The notes beneath the pieces are model-generated. The model worked only from the letters and a program-made list of their open reading frames with translations. It ran no database searches and was not told the origin of the DNA. The position numbers were made by a program, and so were the translations under genes. DNA of 64,000 nt from NCBI GenBank assembly GCA_902491535.1, contig CABUHS010000004.1:1-64000 (forward strand), read 5' to 3'. This DNA comes from an uncultured Eubacteriales bacterium (lineage in GTDB: Bacteria > Bacillota > Clostridia > Oscillospirales > CAG-272). Every line of letters begins with the position of its first letter. Positions within the stretch are counted from its first letter, which is position 1. Positions 35,117 to 44,461 of the stretch are shown piece by piece.

Positions 35117-36811
35117 TCAGTTTTTTGCGTAATTTCTTTTTATCTTTTTGGAGGTCGTTTTTTCAAACTCGGTATCGCGCAGTATTATCTTGGCAATCCG
35201 CTTATATGACGGCAGCGGCGAGAGAGCATTTTTGATATCGCTGCGCAATGTTTCGATAGGATCGCCGTCTCCCGATTCGGCAAGAAGCTCCCTGTCAAGG
35301 TAAACTTCCGCACAGAGCGCGACCTCAGATCCGCTCTCATCCTTAATGCCGCTGACAACTACCTCAAGTACATAAGGAACAGTCATTATATATCCCTCAA
35401 TCTCTTCGGGATATATATTTTTTCCGTTATCAAGAACAATAAGATTCTTTTTCCGTCCCGTAACCGTAATCTGTCCGTTTTTATTTATATTTCCATAATC
35501 ACCCGTCCTGAACATTCCGTTTTCCAAAACCTGTGCAGTCTGTTCGGGATCCTTATAATATCCAAGCATTACCGTGTCTCCGCGAACACATATCTCACCG
35601 TTTCCGTCGCTGTCAGGATCGTCTACCGTCACGCGCTCGCATGCGAGAGGAACTCCCGCAGTGGTCCAGTCGTTAAAATCGTCATGGCTGACCGAAACAA
35701 GCGGAGAACACTCTGTTATACCGTAACCGTTGATCGGTTTGATTCCGATAGAATCAAAGAAATCTCCTATTTCGGGGCGCATCGGCGCACCTCCGCATAC
35801 TATCTTACGGAGATTTCCGCCGAACTGCGAATGTATCTTCCTGAAGATAACGCGCCTCATGTCAATTCCTGCCTTACGAAGCGAATTGCTGCGTTTTACA
35901 GCGCGTCTGAGAGTTTCGGCACTTCCGTTTTTCTCTGCAGTCTGCCATATCCGTTTGTAAAACACTTCGGCAAATGCAGGCACAAGATACATATATGTCG
36001 GCTTAAAAAACTGAATGTTTTTCATAACATTGCGGAGCTTGTCGTTTATGCATATAGTGACATGGGAATGAAGCGCGGCAAGAATTCCGACTGCCTCATA
36101 TGTGTGGTGCCACGGAAGCACCGACAGGCACTTTCCGTGGGCCTCACAAAGCTGCAGACCATAATAAACACAGCATACAATACCGTGTTCCGACAGCATA
36201 ACGCCTTTAGGCATACCGGTAGTACCGGATGTATATACAAGCATTCCGAGTCCATACGGGTCGCGGTGAAGCTCCGGTGCCTTCCCGTCAGCTTCTTCAA
36301 GCAGCCTTCTTCCCTCGTCAATAAAACTTTTATAAGGTACGAAACGTCCATCGGCACTCGCTTCCTCCCTGTCAAAGCAGATAAAATATTTTACCGAGCC
36401 AAGTTTATCAAGATTTTCGGACACGATCTTTTCGACTGCTTCGGAACAGAAAAGAACGCTGCTGTCACTGTGTACAAGTACGTTTACCATATCAGCGGGA
36501 GGAAGCTCGCGGTCTACCGGAACAAATACGCAGTCGCTGCAAAGCACTCCGAGGTAAACCGTCGCCCATTCATATCTGCTCTCTCCGCAGCACGCCGCAT
36601 GCGCTCCGTCTTTAATTCCGTAAGCTGCAAGCGCATGTTTCAGCGCATAAGTATCCGCCGTAAAGCTTTCGTACGAAACACTGACTTCCGCGCCTGCCGA
36701 TTTATAGCTGAACGCCGCCTTTTCACCGGCCTCGGCGCACGCAAGATTTAGCATTTCGTTTATTGTATTAAATCTGCCTACACTGTGCAAAGTATATCTA
36801 CGCTTATTCAT
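35117..36811 (-). CDS. AMP-forming acyl-CoA/acyl-ACP synthetase
   Basis: 564 residues of the ANL superfamily. The ATP/AMP signature YTSGTTGMPKG is at about 193-203. NGYGITECSP, MFRTGDYG and the C-terminal Lys region (TTSKKIKRNY) are present. It activates a fatty or other carboxylic acid as acyl-AMP and transfers it to CoA or to a carrier protein. The nearby free-standing ACP (33165) makes acyl-ACP formation plausible but is not proof. CAGGAGAC precedes the ATG, and the promoter has consensus TTGACA and TATAAT. Confidence 0.9.
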   Translation of the reverse strand: MNKRRYTLHSVGRFNTINEMLNLACAEAGEKAAFSYKSAGAEVSVSYESFTADTYALKHALAAYGIKDGAHAACCGESRYEWATVYLGVLCSDCVFVPVDRELPPADMVNVLVHSDSSVLFCSEAVEKIVSENLDKLGSVKYFICFDREEASADGRFVPYKSFIDEGRRLLEEADGKAPELHRDPYGLGMLVYTSGTTGMPKGVMLSEHGIVCCVYYGLQLCEAHGKCLSVLPWHHTYEAVGILAALHSHVTICINDKLRNVMKNIQFFKPTYMYLVPAFAEVFYKRIWQTAEKNGSAETLRRAVKRSNSLRKAGIDMRRVIFRKIHSQFGGNLRKIVCGGAPMRPEIGDFFDSIGIKPINGYGITECSPLVSVSHDDFNDWTTAGVPLACERVTVDDPDSDGNGEICVRGDTVMLGYYKDPEQTAQVLENGMFRTGDYGNINKNGQITVTGRKKNLIVLDNGKNIYPEEIEGYIMTVPYVLEVVVSGIKDESGSEVALCAEVYLDRELLAESGDGDPIETLRSDIKNALSPLPSYKRIAKIILRDTEFEKTTSKKIKRNYAKN

Positions 36812-36868
36812 TGTTTACCGTCTCCTGTAATCAGTTTTCAAAAAACGTAACATCTGGTTTTCAAAACT

Positions 36869-36897
36869 ATTATATCTCTTATCTATATGTCTGTCAA
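36869..36897 (-). promoter_or_regulatory. Consensus sigma-A promoter of the acyl synthetase gene
   Basis: Minus strand: TTGACA, 17 bases, TATAAT; both boxes are perfect. Confidence 0.9.
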
Positions 36898-36983
36898 CCG
36901 TTTCTATATTTCTTTACAAAAAATACACTTTTTAAAACAGTATTCAGCACATTCGCTGCGGATCAAAAAGTTTCGCCGCATGC

Positions 36984-37012
36984 TTGACGCAATCGACATT
37001 TTATGGTAGTAT
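36984..37012 (+). promoter_or_regulatory. Sigma-A promoter of the DUF1836 gene (extended -10)
   Basis: TTGACG, 17 bases ending TGG, TAGTAT. Confidence 0.7.
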
Positions 37013-37076
37013 TATATACAGATAAAATGTTTTTTATTTTAATGCAAAACCTAAAAAATTTTAAAAGGTGATATAC

Positions 37077-37697
37077 ATGTGTTCTCCAGAAGAAATAGTA
37101 AGTTATCGCTGTCCGCGCTGGAATGATCTTCCGGATATCGGACTTTATATCGATCAGGTTATCAGCATTCTCGAAAAAAATCTGAATATATTTTCCCCCG
37201 GCGGAGATCAGAAACTGATCACACCGACAATGATAAACAATTATGTAAAACAGAAGATGATTCCCGCTCCGATAAATAAACGCTATGACCGGCGCCATGT
37301 CGCAAATCTTACAGTAATATGTATGTTCAAGCGGTTCATCTCTTTGGCGGATATACGCGCAATAAGAGAGCGCATGCTCGAAAGTTTCAGCATGGAGGAC
37401 TGCTACGACTTGTTCTGCAGCGAATTCGAGCGATCGCTTCTGAGTGTATTCGGCATCAGCGGAGAATATGACATGTCCGGCGTTTCAGAAAGGATTATTG
37501 CGGAGGATTCCGATCTTCCCGTCCGCATACTTAAGCACGCCGAAAAAAACAGTGAAAATTCCGACGGAGATTCGGCGCTTGAAAGCGCTGTAAGCACTAT
37601 AAAAACTCTGACCTTTGTGTGCGCAAGCCTCATATATTCTGACTACCTGATAAAATCGCTCATCGGACCGTATGAAAGCGAAAACGGTAAAAAATAG
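37077..37697 (+). CDS. DUF1836 regulator-like protein
   Basis: 206 residues from the ATG at 37077 (AAAGGTGAT upstream). The DUF1836 core is clear: WNDLPDIGLYIDQVISILE, then LITPTMINNYVKQKMI, and a helical segment around YDRRHVANLTVICMFKRFIS. The family is MerR-like in its N-terminal helices and thought to regulate transcription in Firmicutes. The C-terminal 60 residues are less conserved, with a hydrophobic end. The target is unknown; neighbours are a 93-residue membrane protein and spo0A. Confidence 0.85.
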   Translation: MCSPEEIVSYRCPRWNDLPDIGLYIDQVISILEKNLNIFSPGGDQKLITPTMINNYVKQKMIPAPINKRYDRRHVANLTVICMFKRFISLADIRAIRERMLESFSMEDCYDLFCSEFERSLLSVFGISGEYDMSGVSERIIAEDSDLPVRILKHAEKNSENSDGDSALESAVSTIKTLTFVCASLIYSDYLIKSLIGPYESENGKK

Positions 37698-37792
37698 CTC
37701 GGCACAAGGCTATCTGTACACGAATATACCATATATGTTCAGGGCATACTTACCCCAAAGAAACAAAATGGCACGGAAAGGAATTTTTAAAA

Positions 37793-38074
37793 ATGAATTT
37801 AATGCAGCAGACAACACGCGCATTTGAAAAATATACACGTATGTTCAAAAAATACAAGCACTCCTGCCCGATCGAGATAACGGCAAAATATGACAATCAC
37901 TTTGGTATAAGGCGCAGAGGTAAAGGTGGCGAGCTTTCAGGTATAAGTATGCACGGAAACTTCGGAATAACACTGATAGAGCTTGCCATGTTCGGTATTC
38001 TGACCGCAGCGATATGTATGATCATGAGTACAGCCGCAAAGTTTTCTTTTATGATGAAATATAAGAAAAGATAA
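37793..38074 (+). CDS. Small single-pass protein with a prepilin-like motif
   Basis: 93 residues, no family recognised. The N-terminal 55 residues are basic and polar. A hydrophobic helix of about 25 residues follows, preceded by G and the sequence ITLIELAMFGIL. This matches the type IV prepilin cleavage and methylation site in register (Gly at -1, Glu at +5). However, the leader would be about 58 residues, and the mature part only about 35 with no pilin domain. It may instead be a simple membrane anchor. AAAGGAA precedes the ATG. Followed by a terminator at 38186. Confidence 0.6.
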   Translation: MNLMQQTTRAFEKYTRMFKKYKHSCPIEITAKYDNHFGIRRRGKGGELSGISMHGNFGITLIELAMFGILTAAICMIMSTAAKFSFMMKYKKR

Positions 38075-38185
38075 AATGCATACTGACCGCTCTGATCGTA
38101 TGAAATGAAAACACACTACCATTAAACTTATGCAGATCGGTACTGTAACCGTCTGTAGCGAAAACGGATATAGAGCAGCACGGCA

Positions 38186-38221
38186 AAGCAGTACACATAA
38201 AATAATGGTACTGCTTTTATT
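38186..38221 (+). terminator. Terminator after the 93-residue gene
   Basis: AAGCAGTAC..GTACTGCTT stem with TTATTAT following. The dispersed element copy 4 follows ten bases later. Confidence 0.7.
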
Positions 38222-38230
38222 ATAATAAAA

Positions 38231-38300
38231 CAAGAACCACCGCCGGACGCAATCATAGATTGTATCCGGGTGCCCCGGAACCTTGTTGTTTTAGGGTAAA
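38231..38300 (+). repeat. Dispersed two-hairpin element, copy 4
   Basis: CAAGAACCACCGCCGGACGCAATC..GATTGTATCCGG..CCCCGGAACCTTGTTGTTTTAGGGTAA. Sense orientation relative to the upstream plus-strand gene. To its right GGGTAAACTTTCGGAATACCC and TTTGTTTTTT could act as a second terminator. Confidence 0.8.
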
Positions 38301-38526
38301 CTTTCGGAATACCCGCACCCGTTTGTTTTTTAACATCGCCTGTCAAATCAATTCCTCCTTTCAGCTCACACTGAAAATATTTCCCGCCTTATTTTTCCTT
38401 TTGACAAGAAAAATCATTTTATTTTTTTCTTAAAAAATACTGTATTTCCCTAAGCGTTTGGATTTGATTGTATATTTTCCACTATTTACCATAAAAAACC
38501 ATCTTTAACTTTTACGTTTTTGCCTA

Positions 38527-38555
38527 TTGAATTATTTTCCAGTTTATGGTAAAAT
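38527..38555 (+). promoter_or_regulatory. Sigma-A promoter of spo0A (extended -10)
   Basis: TTGAAT, 17 bases ending TGG, TAAAAT, about 83 bases before the spo0A ATG. No convincing 0A box or sigma-H promoter was seen by eye. The ~220 bases to the left are AT-rich without a gene. Confidence 0.65.
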
Positions 38556-38637
38556 ATTTCCACAGTAAAGAAACATTACCGGACGGCAATCGCCGTACGT
38601 TCATATCAAAAAATAAAATATACAGGAGTATAAACGC

Positions 38638-39414
38638 ATGGAACAGAAAATAAGCATTTTAATTGCAGACGCAAACGAAGAATTCAGATTCACCTGCCGC
38701 GACCGCCTTAAAGCGCTCGGTTATATGAACATCACCGATTCAAGAGACGGCGAAGAAGCTCTTAGCAAAATAAATAATTTGCATCCCGATATCGTAATTC
38801 TTGACACATGGCTTCCCAAGCTTGACGGAATCAAGCTTATAAAAGGCTGCCGCATAATGAATTTCGGCAGTGATTCAGTTCCTGCGTTTATTATTGTCTC
38901 CGAAGCGATAACTCCGTCTGTACTTTCGGAAATCACACAATGCGGAGCTGACTTCATAATGACGAAACCGGTAGATTACAAAAGTCTTTCCGAAAGAATC
39001 GCATACATAGCTGCATCGCGCAAAACCAGCACATCCCGTTCCTCAGATGTTCTTGGCGGAAGCGATCTTGAAACACAAGTCACCAAGGTCATTCATCAGA
39101 TAGGCGTTCCGGCACATATCAAAGGTTATCAGTATCTCAGAACAGCCATTCTTATGACTATCGAGAACAGCGATATAATAAATTCAGTTACAAAAATACT
39201 CTATCCGACTGTAGCCAAGCAGTATGCAACTACATCGTCAAGAGTTGAACGTGCGATAAGACATGCGATCGAGGTCGCATGGGACCGCGGAGATATAGAT
39301 ACCCTGAATTCCTACTTCGGATTCACGGTGCAGAACAACAGAGGAAAACCTACAAACAGCGAATTTATCGCTATGATAGCCGACAATCTCCGTCTTTCCA
39401 ACAAATATTCCTGA
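38638..39414 (+). CDS. spo0A: Sporulation master regulator Spo0A
   Basis: 258 residues. The N-terminal receiver (about 1-125) has the phospho-accepting Asp in VILDTWLPKLDG, Ser in IVSEA and Lys in MTKPVD. In the acidic pocket only one Asp is present (LIADANEE, where DD is common). The C-terminal DNA-binding domain is very well conserved: HQIGVPAHIKGYQYLRTAI, LYPTVAKQYATTSSRVERAI, RHAIEVAWDRG, GKPTNSEFIAMIADN. When phosphorylated it switches on sporulation genes. spoIVB, its usual neighbour in Bacillus and many Clostridia, is absent. CAGGAG precedes the ATG. Confidence 0.97.
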   Translation: MEQKISILIADANEEFRFTCRDRLKALGYMNITDSRDGEEALSKINNLHPDIVILDTWLPKLDGIKLIKGCRIMNFGSDSVPAFIIVSEAITPSVLSEITQCGADFIMTKPVDYKSLSERIAYIAASRKTSTSRSSDVLGGSDLETQVTKVIHQIGVPAHIKGYQYLRTAILMTIENSDIINSVTKILYPTVAKQYATTSSRVERAIRHAIEVAWDRGDIDTLNSYFGFTVQNNRGKPTNSEFIAMIADNLRLSNKYS

Positions 39415-39457
39415 TCGCTTATCGCGCTTGTTTCTCCCTAATATTTTCACATAAATG

Positions 39458-39505
39458 ATTCCGCACAGTCCTGCACAAAACATCAGGACTGCGCGGAATT
39501 TTTTA
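39458..39505 (+). terminator. Terminator after spo0A
   Basis: Long stem ATTCCGCaCAGTCCTG..CAGGACTGcGCGGAAT followed by TTTTTT. Confidence 0.93.
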
Positions 39506-39655
39506 CTGTAAATAAAAAAACGCCGCGTCGGCTGACACAAACGGTTGATCTCACTGTCGGCGGTTATTTTTATTTACTGATTTCGGAATAAATTTCATTA
39601 GGAATAAAAACAAGATAATTCTTCCCGAAAAACAACATGATTTTTCACACTGTGC

Positions 39656-39684
39656 TTGACACTGATATATAAGTATGTTAAAAT
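39656..39684 (+). promoter_or_regulatory. Sigma-A promoter of the first beta-helix gene
   Basis: TTGACA, 17 bases ending TGT, TAAAAT, 50 bases before the start codon. Confidence 0.8.
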
Positions 39685-39733
39685 TAATTTAAACAAATGA
39701 TTTTTTAGTTACAAATAACAAAAGGAGCATGAC

Positions 39734-41926
39734 ATGACAAGAAAACGCACTACCCGTTCCGTACTCAGAAAAACAGTAGTCTCTGGTTTAGCTATAGCCA
39801 TGCTTATACCGCCTTTCTCAGGCATATCCGCGTCTGCCGCCGAAGGTGTCGGTACAGCTCTGGCGTATTACGTATCCCCGGCAGGAACAGAAGGAAACGC
39901 CGACGGAACTGAAGCGCTGCCGTATACGCTTGAAGAAGTCCGTGCCAAAATTCGGGAACTGAAAAGATCCGAGTCCGGTCTTCCCGACGGAGGTATTACC
40001 GTGTATCTCAAGGAAGGCACATACTATTTTACCGAATCTTTTAAATTTACCGAGGAGGACAGCGGAACAAAAGAATGTCCTATTACATATAAAAATGCCG
40101 AGGGCGAGACCGCTGTTATCGAGGGCGGATATGTTCTCGACCCTGAGCTTTATCAGACTCCATCCGACGAAATACTTTCGCGGAATCTCACCGAGGATGC
40201 AAAGAAGCATCTTGTAGCATATGATCTCAGAGCGGCAGGAGTAGATTACGACAGCTACGATATCGACAATATCATTGACTCCCGTCTTTATATAGACGGC
40301 GTACGCGGATGGGCGGGACGTTACCCAAATGACGACCGCGCGATATATTCATATATTGATATGGTAAACGCCGATTTCAGAGACACGGACGGATATAGTT
40401 TTATCGACAAAGAAAACCGTATCATGAATTGGTCAGAGTCATCTATAAAAAATGCACGTCTGTACGGAAACTTTGAGATAGATTATGAATCATCGTACGG
40501 AAAAGTTCTTTCATATAACGCCGAGACAAACCGTGTTACCGTTAAATCGAGCAGATTTATGAACAGAAACGCGAGGTATTTCTACTACAATGTTCTTGAA
40601 GAGATAGATGTTCCCGGCGAATATTACGTAGATACAGATACCGGAATGCTCTACTTCTATGCTCCCGACGGATATAAGGACATGACGGTCACATTCGCAC
40701 AGTGTCAGGGAAACCTTATAGAAGCCGATGTTGACTATTACACATTCGACGGTCTCACTGTCGAAGGCGGACTTGGTACGCTGATAAAGCTAAACGGCGA
40801 TTTCAATACCGTACAGAACTGTATCCTCCGCGACTGCGGTGATCAGGCAATAAACTTCAACGGAAGAAAGGTTCTCATCTTCAACAACGAGATCTATCAC
40901 ATAGGCTCAACCGGAATTTACGGAGAGTATACAAATAACTTAAATACCGTTCCCTCAGACTCGGTAGTCGATAACAACCTCATTCACGATTTCGGAGACA
41001 TTGCCAGAGTGTATAACGGCGCTGTCAGCTTCGGTACCGTAACGCCAGGGCATGACGGCGGATACGGTTTTACGGTATCTCACAATGAAATATACAACTG
41101 TCCCCATACGGCAATGAACTATCTTGCACGCGATGTGATTGTCGAATACAATTATATACACGATGTCTGCTACGAGGGCGGTGACGCAGGTGCTGTATAC
41201 GACGGAACATGGCTTGCAAACGGCTTTGTATTCAGACATAATATACTTTCAGGCGTTGAAAATAAATTCAATGATTGGATGGCTCCGCTCGGATATTACA
41301 ACGATAACGCAGGAGGCGGAAAACAGGTATACTCCAATCTGTTTATGAATATCGACGGCAACGGCATCGGTCTTGCAGGTCAGGATAATGATATACATGA
41401 TAACATTCTTATCAATTGCGGAAAGAAATCTCTGAGTACAGCAGCTATATATGCGGACTCGCGCGCATACTACTATATTCCGAATACCGTATCCGGCTGG
41501 ACTACAAGCGCTAAGTTCGACATCTCAGCCGCAAGCTCCGGATACGGAGGACTTTGGTCGTGGATGATGGGCAATGCTTTCAATCCGGTATACGGAAACC
41601 GCTACTGGGCATACCGCTATCCGTGGACGATGCTTCTCAAAACCACAAATGTATATGATCTTGAGGACAAATTCGTATCATATGCATACGGCGACGCGAA
41701 AATCCGCCAGAATGTAATGTTTCCTACTTATTCGGTATATACAACTCAGGAGGTTCAGCGCCTCATGCTTCTCCGTGACAATATCGGAATAAGCGATGCG
41801 AGCAGGATATTTTCCGATTATAATGGCGGCGATTACACGGTTCCCGAAAACTCGGTAATATATCACTCGCTCCCTGGATTTAAAGCATGCGATGTTGCAA
41901 ATGTCGGCAGATACAGCAATGACTGA
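39734..41926 (+). CDS. Secreted right-handed parallel beta-helix protein (paralogue 1)
   Basis: 730 residues. A signal peptide (about 1-36; RKRTTRSVLRK then a hydrophobic core and ASA-A) precedes a domain that opens YYVSPAGTEGN-DGT and EEVRAKIRELK, typical of secreted beta-helix glycan-active proteins. Parallel beta-helix coils (N-x-I/V repeats such as NTVQNCILRDCG, VDNNLIHDF, IVEYNYIHDV) run about 330-560. A conserved C-terminal block follows (GGLWSWMM, NRYWAYRYPWTMLLKTTNVYD). There is no cell-wall anchor, so it is likely released. Related proteins are polysaccharide lyases or glycoside hydrolases; the substrate is unknown. The next gene is a close paralogue. AAAGGAGC site before ATG. Confidence 0.83.
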   Translation: MTRKRTTRSVLRKTVVSGLAIAMLIPPFSGISASAAEGVGTALAYYVSPAGTEGNADGTEALPYTLEEVRAKIRELKRSESGLPDGGITVYLKEGTYYFTESFKFTEEDSGTKECPITYKNAEGETAVIEGGYVLDPELYQTPSDEILSRNLTEDAKKHLVAYDLRAAGVDYDSYDIDNIIDSRLYIDGVRGWAGRYPNDDRAIYSYIDMVNADFRDTDGYSFIDKENRIMNWSESSIKNARLYGNFEIDYESSYGKVLSYNAETNRVTVKSSRFMNRNARYFYYNVLEEIDVPGEYYVDTDTGMLYFYAPDGYKDMTVTFAQCQGNLIEADVDYYTFDGLTVEGGLGTLIKLNGDFNTVQNCILRDCGDQAINFNGRKVLIFNNEIYHIGSTGIYGEYTNNLNTVPSDSVVDNNLIHDFGDIARVYNGAVSFGTVTPGHDGGYGFTVSHNEIYNCPHTAMNYLARDVIVEYNYIHDVCYEGGDAGAVYDGTWLANGFVFRHNILSGVENKFNDWMAPLGYYNDNAGGGKQVYSNLFMNIDGNGIGLAGQDNDIHDNILINCGKKSLSTAAIYADSRAYYYIPNTVSGWTTSAKFDISAASSGYGGLWSWMMGNAFNPVYGNRYWAYRYPWTMLLKTTNVYDLEDKFVSYAYGDAKIRQNVMFPTYSVYTTQEVQRLMLLRDNIGISDASRIFSDYNGGDYTVPENSVIYHSLPGFKACDVANVGRYSND

Positions 41927-42114
41927 CCGTATCATTTAATGTCGGTGGCGTTTTTCACCTATATAAGTAAAAGTCTCTCTGTATTGTACAAGAATAAATA
42001 TCTTTAATTTATTTCTTCGTATAATACGTAAGCAGAAAAGCAAAATACCGTATAAAACAGAAGTCTTCATTAATAAAAACACAAACAGAATAACGTTTTT
42101 GAATTTATAACCCT

Positions 42115-42250
42115 CATGCAGATGCCGCCCTCCTCCCAGACGGCGGATTACATATCGGATTTTCCTCTGCAGTCCCGCTGAGCAAAGCTCCCTGAGTGAG
42201 TTGCAATCCTCACAGCCTGACCGGCGAGTTTATTTAGACTCAGTCCCGAT
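42115..42250. other. GC-rich structured island between the beta-helix paralogues
   Basis: In a 387-base gap of mostly AT-rich DNA, about 135 bases are distinctly GC-rich. They contain the hairpin CCGCC-ctcctcccaga-CGGCGG enclosed by GCAGA..TCTGC, and paired TGAGC-aaa-GCTC. No open reading frame or known RNA is recognised. It could be an untranslated structured RNA, a leader of paralogue 2 or a fragment of a mobile element. Confidence 0.35.
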
Positions 42251-42313
42251 TTTAATTTATGTGATTACACTAAATAAGTACATTATAAATTCAGTAAAAG
42301 GAATACAATAACT

Positions 42314-44461
42314 ATGAAAAAGGGAATGTCTTTCATACGTTTTTACTCTAAAAAAATATCAGTGCTTGTATTGGCAGCCTTTCTGATCATATCATCGGGA
42401 AAAATACCGGCCATATATGCACTCTCAGACAGCAGTTCCGGACAGCTTGTGTTCTACACCTCTCCGGAAGGAAGCACAAATCCGGACGGAACCGAAAATT
42501 CACCGTATACTCTGACAGAAGTACGTGCCAAAATCCGGGAGCTTAAAAAATCGGGACTGCCTGACGGCGGTATTACCGTATATCTTTGCGGCGGTATATA
42601 TTATCAGCCGGAAACACTGATTTTCGGAAAAGAGGACAGCGGGACGAAAGAATGTCCCATTACATATAAAAATGTCACAGGAGAAACCGCCGTTATCGAG
42701 GGAGGATACGTCCTTGATCCTGAACTTTATCAGATTCCCTCCGACGAAATCCTTTCACGCAACCTCACAGAAGACGCAAGAAATCATCTTGTAGCATACG
42801 ATCTGAAAAAAGTAGGCGTGAATTATGCTCCCCAGGACATAGATGTACGTATCGACAGCCGGCTTTACATTAACGGAAAACGCTGTTGGACAGGACGGTA
42901 TCCTAACGATGACAGAAGTATATCCGCCTATACGTCCGCAGCCGATCCTGTAGGCGGCGATTCGTATGTTGATATATCGGGACGCGTAAAAAACTGGGAT
43001 AAGTCTTCTCTGAAAAGCGCTTTAATATACGGTACATATGACTATACACCGTTTTACGGTAAAATATCTTCATACGATCCGGCAGAAAACCGGGTAAAAG
43101 TAGATATAAATACGTCTGTTAATAACATGATGCGCATGTTCTACTTCAATGTTCTTGAAGAAATTGATGCTCCGGGAGAATATTACATAGAAGAAGACAC
43201 AGGTATGCTGTATATGTATGCTCCGGACGGATATAAAAATATGACTGCAGCCTTTGCTCAATGCACAGGAAGCGTTATTGAAGCCAATGTAGATTACTAT
43301 ACTTTTGACGGTCTGACTGTAGAAGGCGGAGTAGAAGATCTTATAAATATAAGCGGAAATCACAACACGGTTCAGAACTGCAAAATACGCGGATGCGGTG
43401 AAAACGGTATAAGCTTCAGCGGTTCAAATATTAACATATTCAATAATGAAATATATTACGTCGGGGCTGACGGAGTATACGGCGAGAGTCCGAACACTCC
43501 TGAAACTATCGTGTCCGATTCTGTCATTGACAACAATTTAATTCATGAATTCGGAGAACTTCGCAGAACATATTACGGTGCAATTGAGATCGGAACTGTA
43601 TCTCCCGAACACAGCGGAGGATACGGTTTCACCGTTTCTCATAATGAAATGTACAACGGACCGCATCTTGCGGTTTCATCTATGGCGCGCGATCTTATTA
43701 TAGAATACAACTATATACACGATGTGTGCTATGAAGCAAGTGACGCCGGCGCTGTTTATGACGGTACATGGTTTGCAAACGGATATGTTCTGAGACATAA
43801 CGTAATAGCAAATATAAAAAACAAATTTAATCCGGCGATGGTTCCCATAGGATACTATTGTGATAATGCAGGCGGCGGAAAGCAAATATACTCAAACTAT
43901 TTTATTAATATCGCCGGTGATGCAATAGCTATATCCGGTCAGGATAATGACGTACATGACAATCTTTTTATCAATTCCTCCATGCATACGGATTCACGTG
44001 CATACTATTATATTCCGGGAAGCAGTCTGTGCGGATTTATTCAGAGCGCAAAGTTTGATATCGCCGAGGCAGAGCGGGGATACGGCGGACTCTGGTCATG
44101 GATGATGTGGGATGTATGCAACTCTGCATACGGAAACCGCTATTGGGCATACCGTTATCCGTGGACAATGCTTCTCAAGACTACGAATGTATATGATCTG
44201 AACGATCGGTTTGTAAGTTATGCTTTCGGAGACGCAAAAATCCGTCAGAACGTTTTTGTTAACGGGCAGTTGACATTCAGCATGAACCTTGAAAAAATAT
44301 TAAATATAAGGGATAACCTGACACTTAATCAGACACAAACAATATTTACCGATTACAGCAGCGGCGATTATTCCATTCCAGAAAATTCGTCCGTTTATCA
44401 CTCGCTTCCCGGATTCAAAGCATGCGATTACGCAAATGTCGGAAGATATATTACTGAATAA
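42314..44461 (+). CDS. Secreted right-handed parallel beta-helix protein (paralogue 2)
   Basis: 715 residues. A signal peptide (about 1-36, KKISVLVLAAFLIISSG) precedes the same architecture as paralogue 1. Long stretches are near-identical (IEGGYVLDPELYQ, PSDEILSRNLTEDA, RYWAYRYPWTMLLKTTNVYD, YHSLPGFKACD). Differences concentrate in loops at about 195-290 and in the tail, which suggests related but distinct glycan targets. No anchor. AAAAGGAAT precedes the ATG; a strong terminator follows. The 387-base gap before it means it may have its own promoter, which I could not identify. Confidence 0.83.
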   Translation: MKKGMSFIRFYSKKISVLVLAAFLIISSGKIPAIYALSDSSSGQLVFYTSPEGSTNPDGTENSPYTLTEVRAKIRELKKSGLPDGGITVYLCGGIYYQPETLIFGKEDSGTKECPITYKNVTGETAVIEGGYVLDPELYQIPSDEILSRNLTEDARNHLVAYDLKKVGVNYAPQDIDVRIDSRLYINGKRCWTGRYPNDDRSISAYTSAADPVGGDSYVDISGRVKNWDKSSLKSALIYGTYDYTPFYGKISSYDPAENRVKVDINTSVNNMMRMFYFNVLEEIDAPGEYYIEEDTGMLYMYAPDGYKNMTAAFAQCTGSVIEANVDYYTFDGLTVEGGVEDLINISGNHNTVQNCKIRGCGENGISFSGSNINIFNNEIYYVGADGVYGESPNTPETIVSDSVIDNNLIHEFGELRRTYYGAIEIGTVSPEHSGGYGFTVSHNEMYNGPHLAVSSMARDLIIEYNYIHDVCYEASDAGAVYDGTWFANGYVLRHNVIANIKNKFNPAMVPIGYYCDNAGGGKQIYSNYFINIAGDAIAISGQDNDVHDNLFINSSMHTDSRAYYYIPGSSLCGFIQSAKFDIAEAERGYGGLWSWMMWDVCNSAYGNRYWAYRYPWTMLLKTTNVYDLNDRFVSYAFGDAKIRQNVFVNGQLTFSMNLEKILNIRDNLTLNQTQTIFTDYSSGDYSIPENSSVYHSLPGFKACDYANVGRYITE

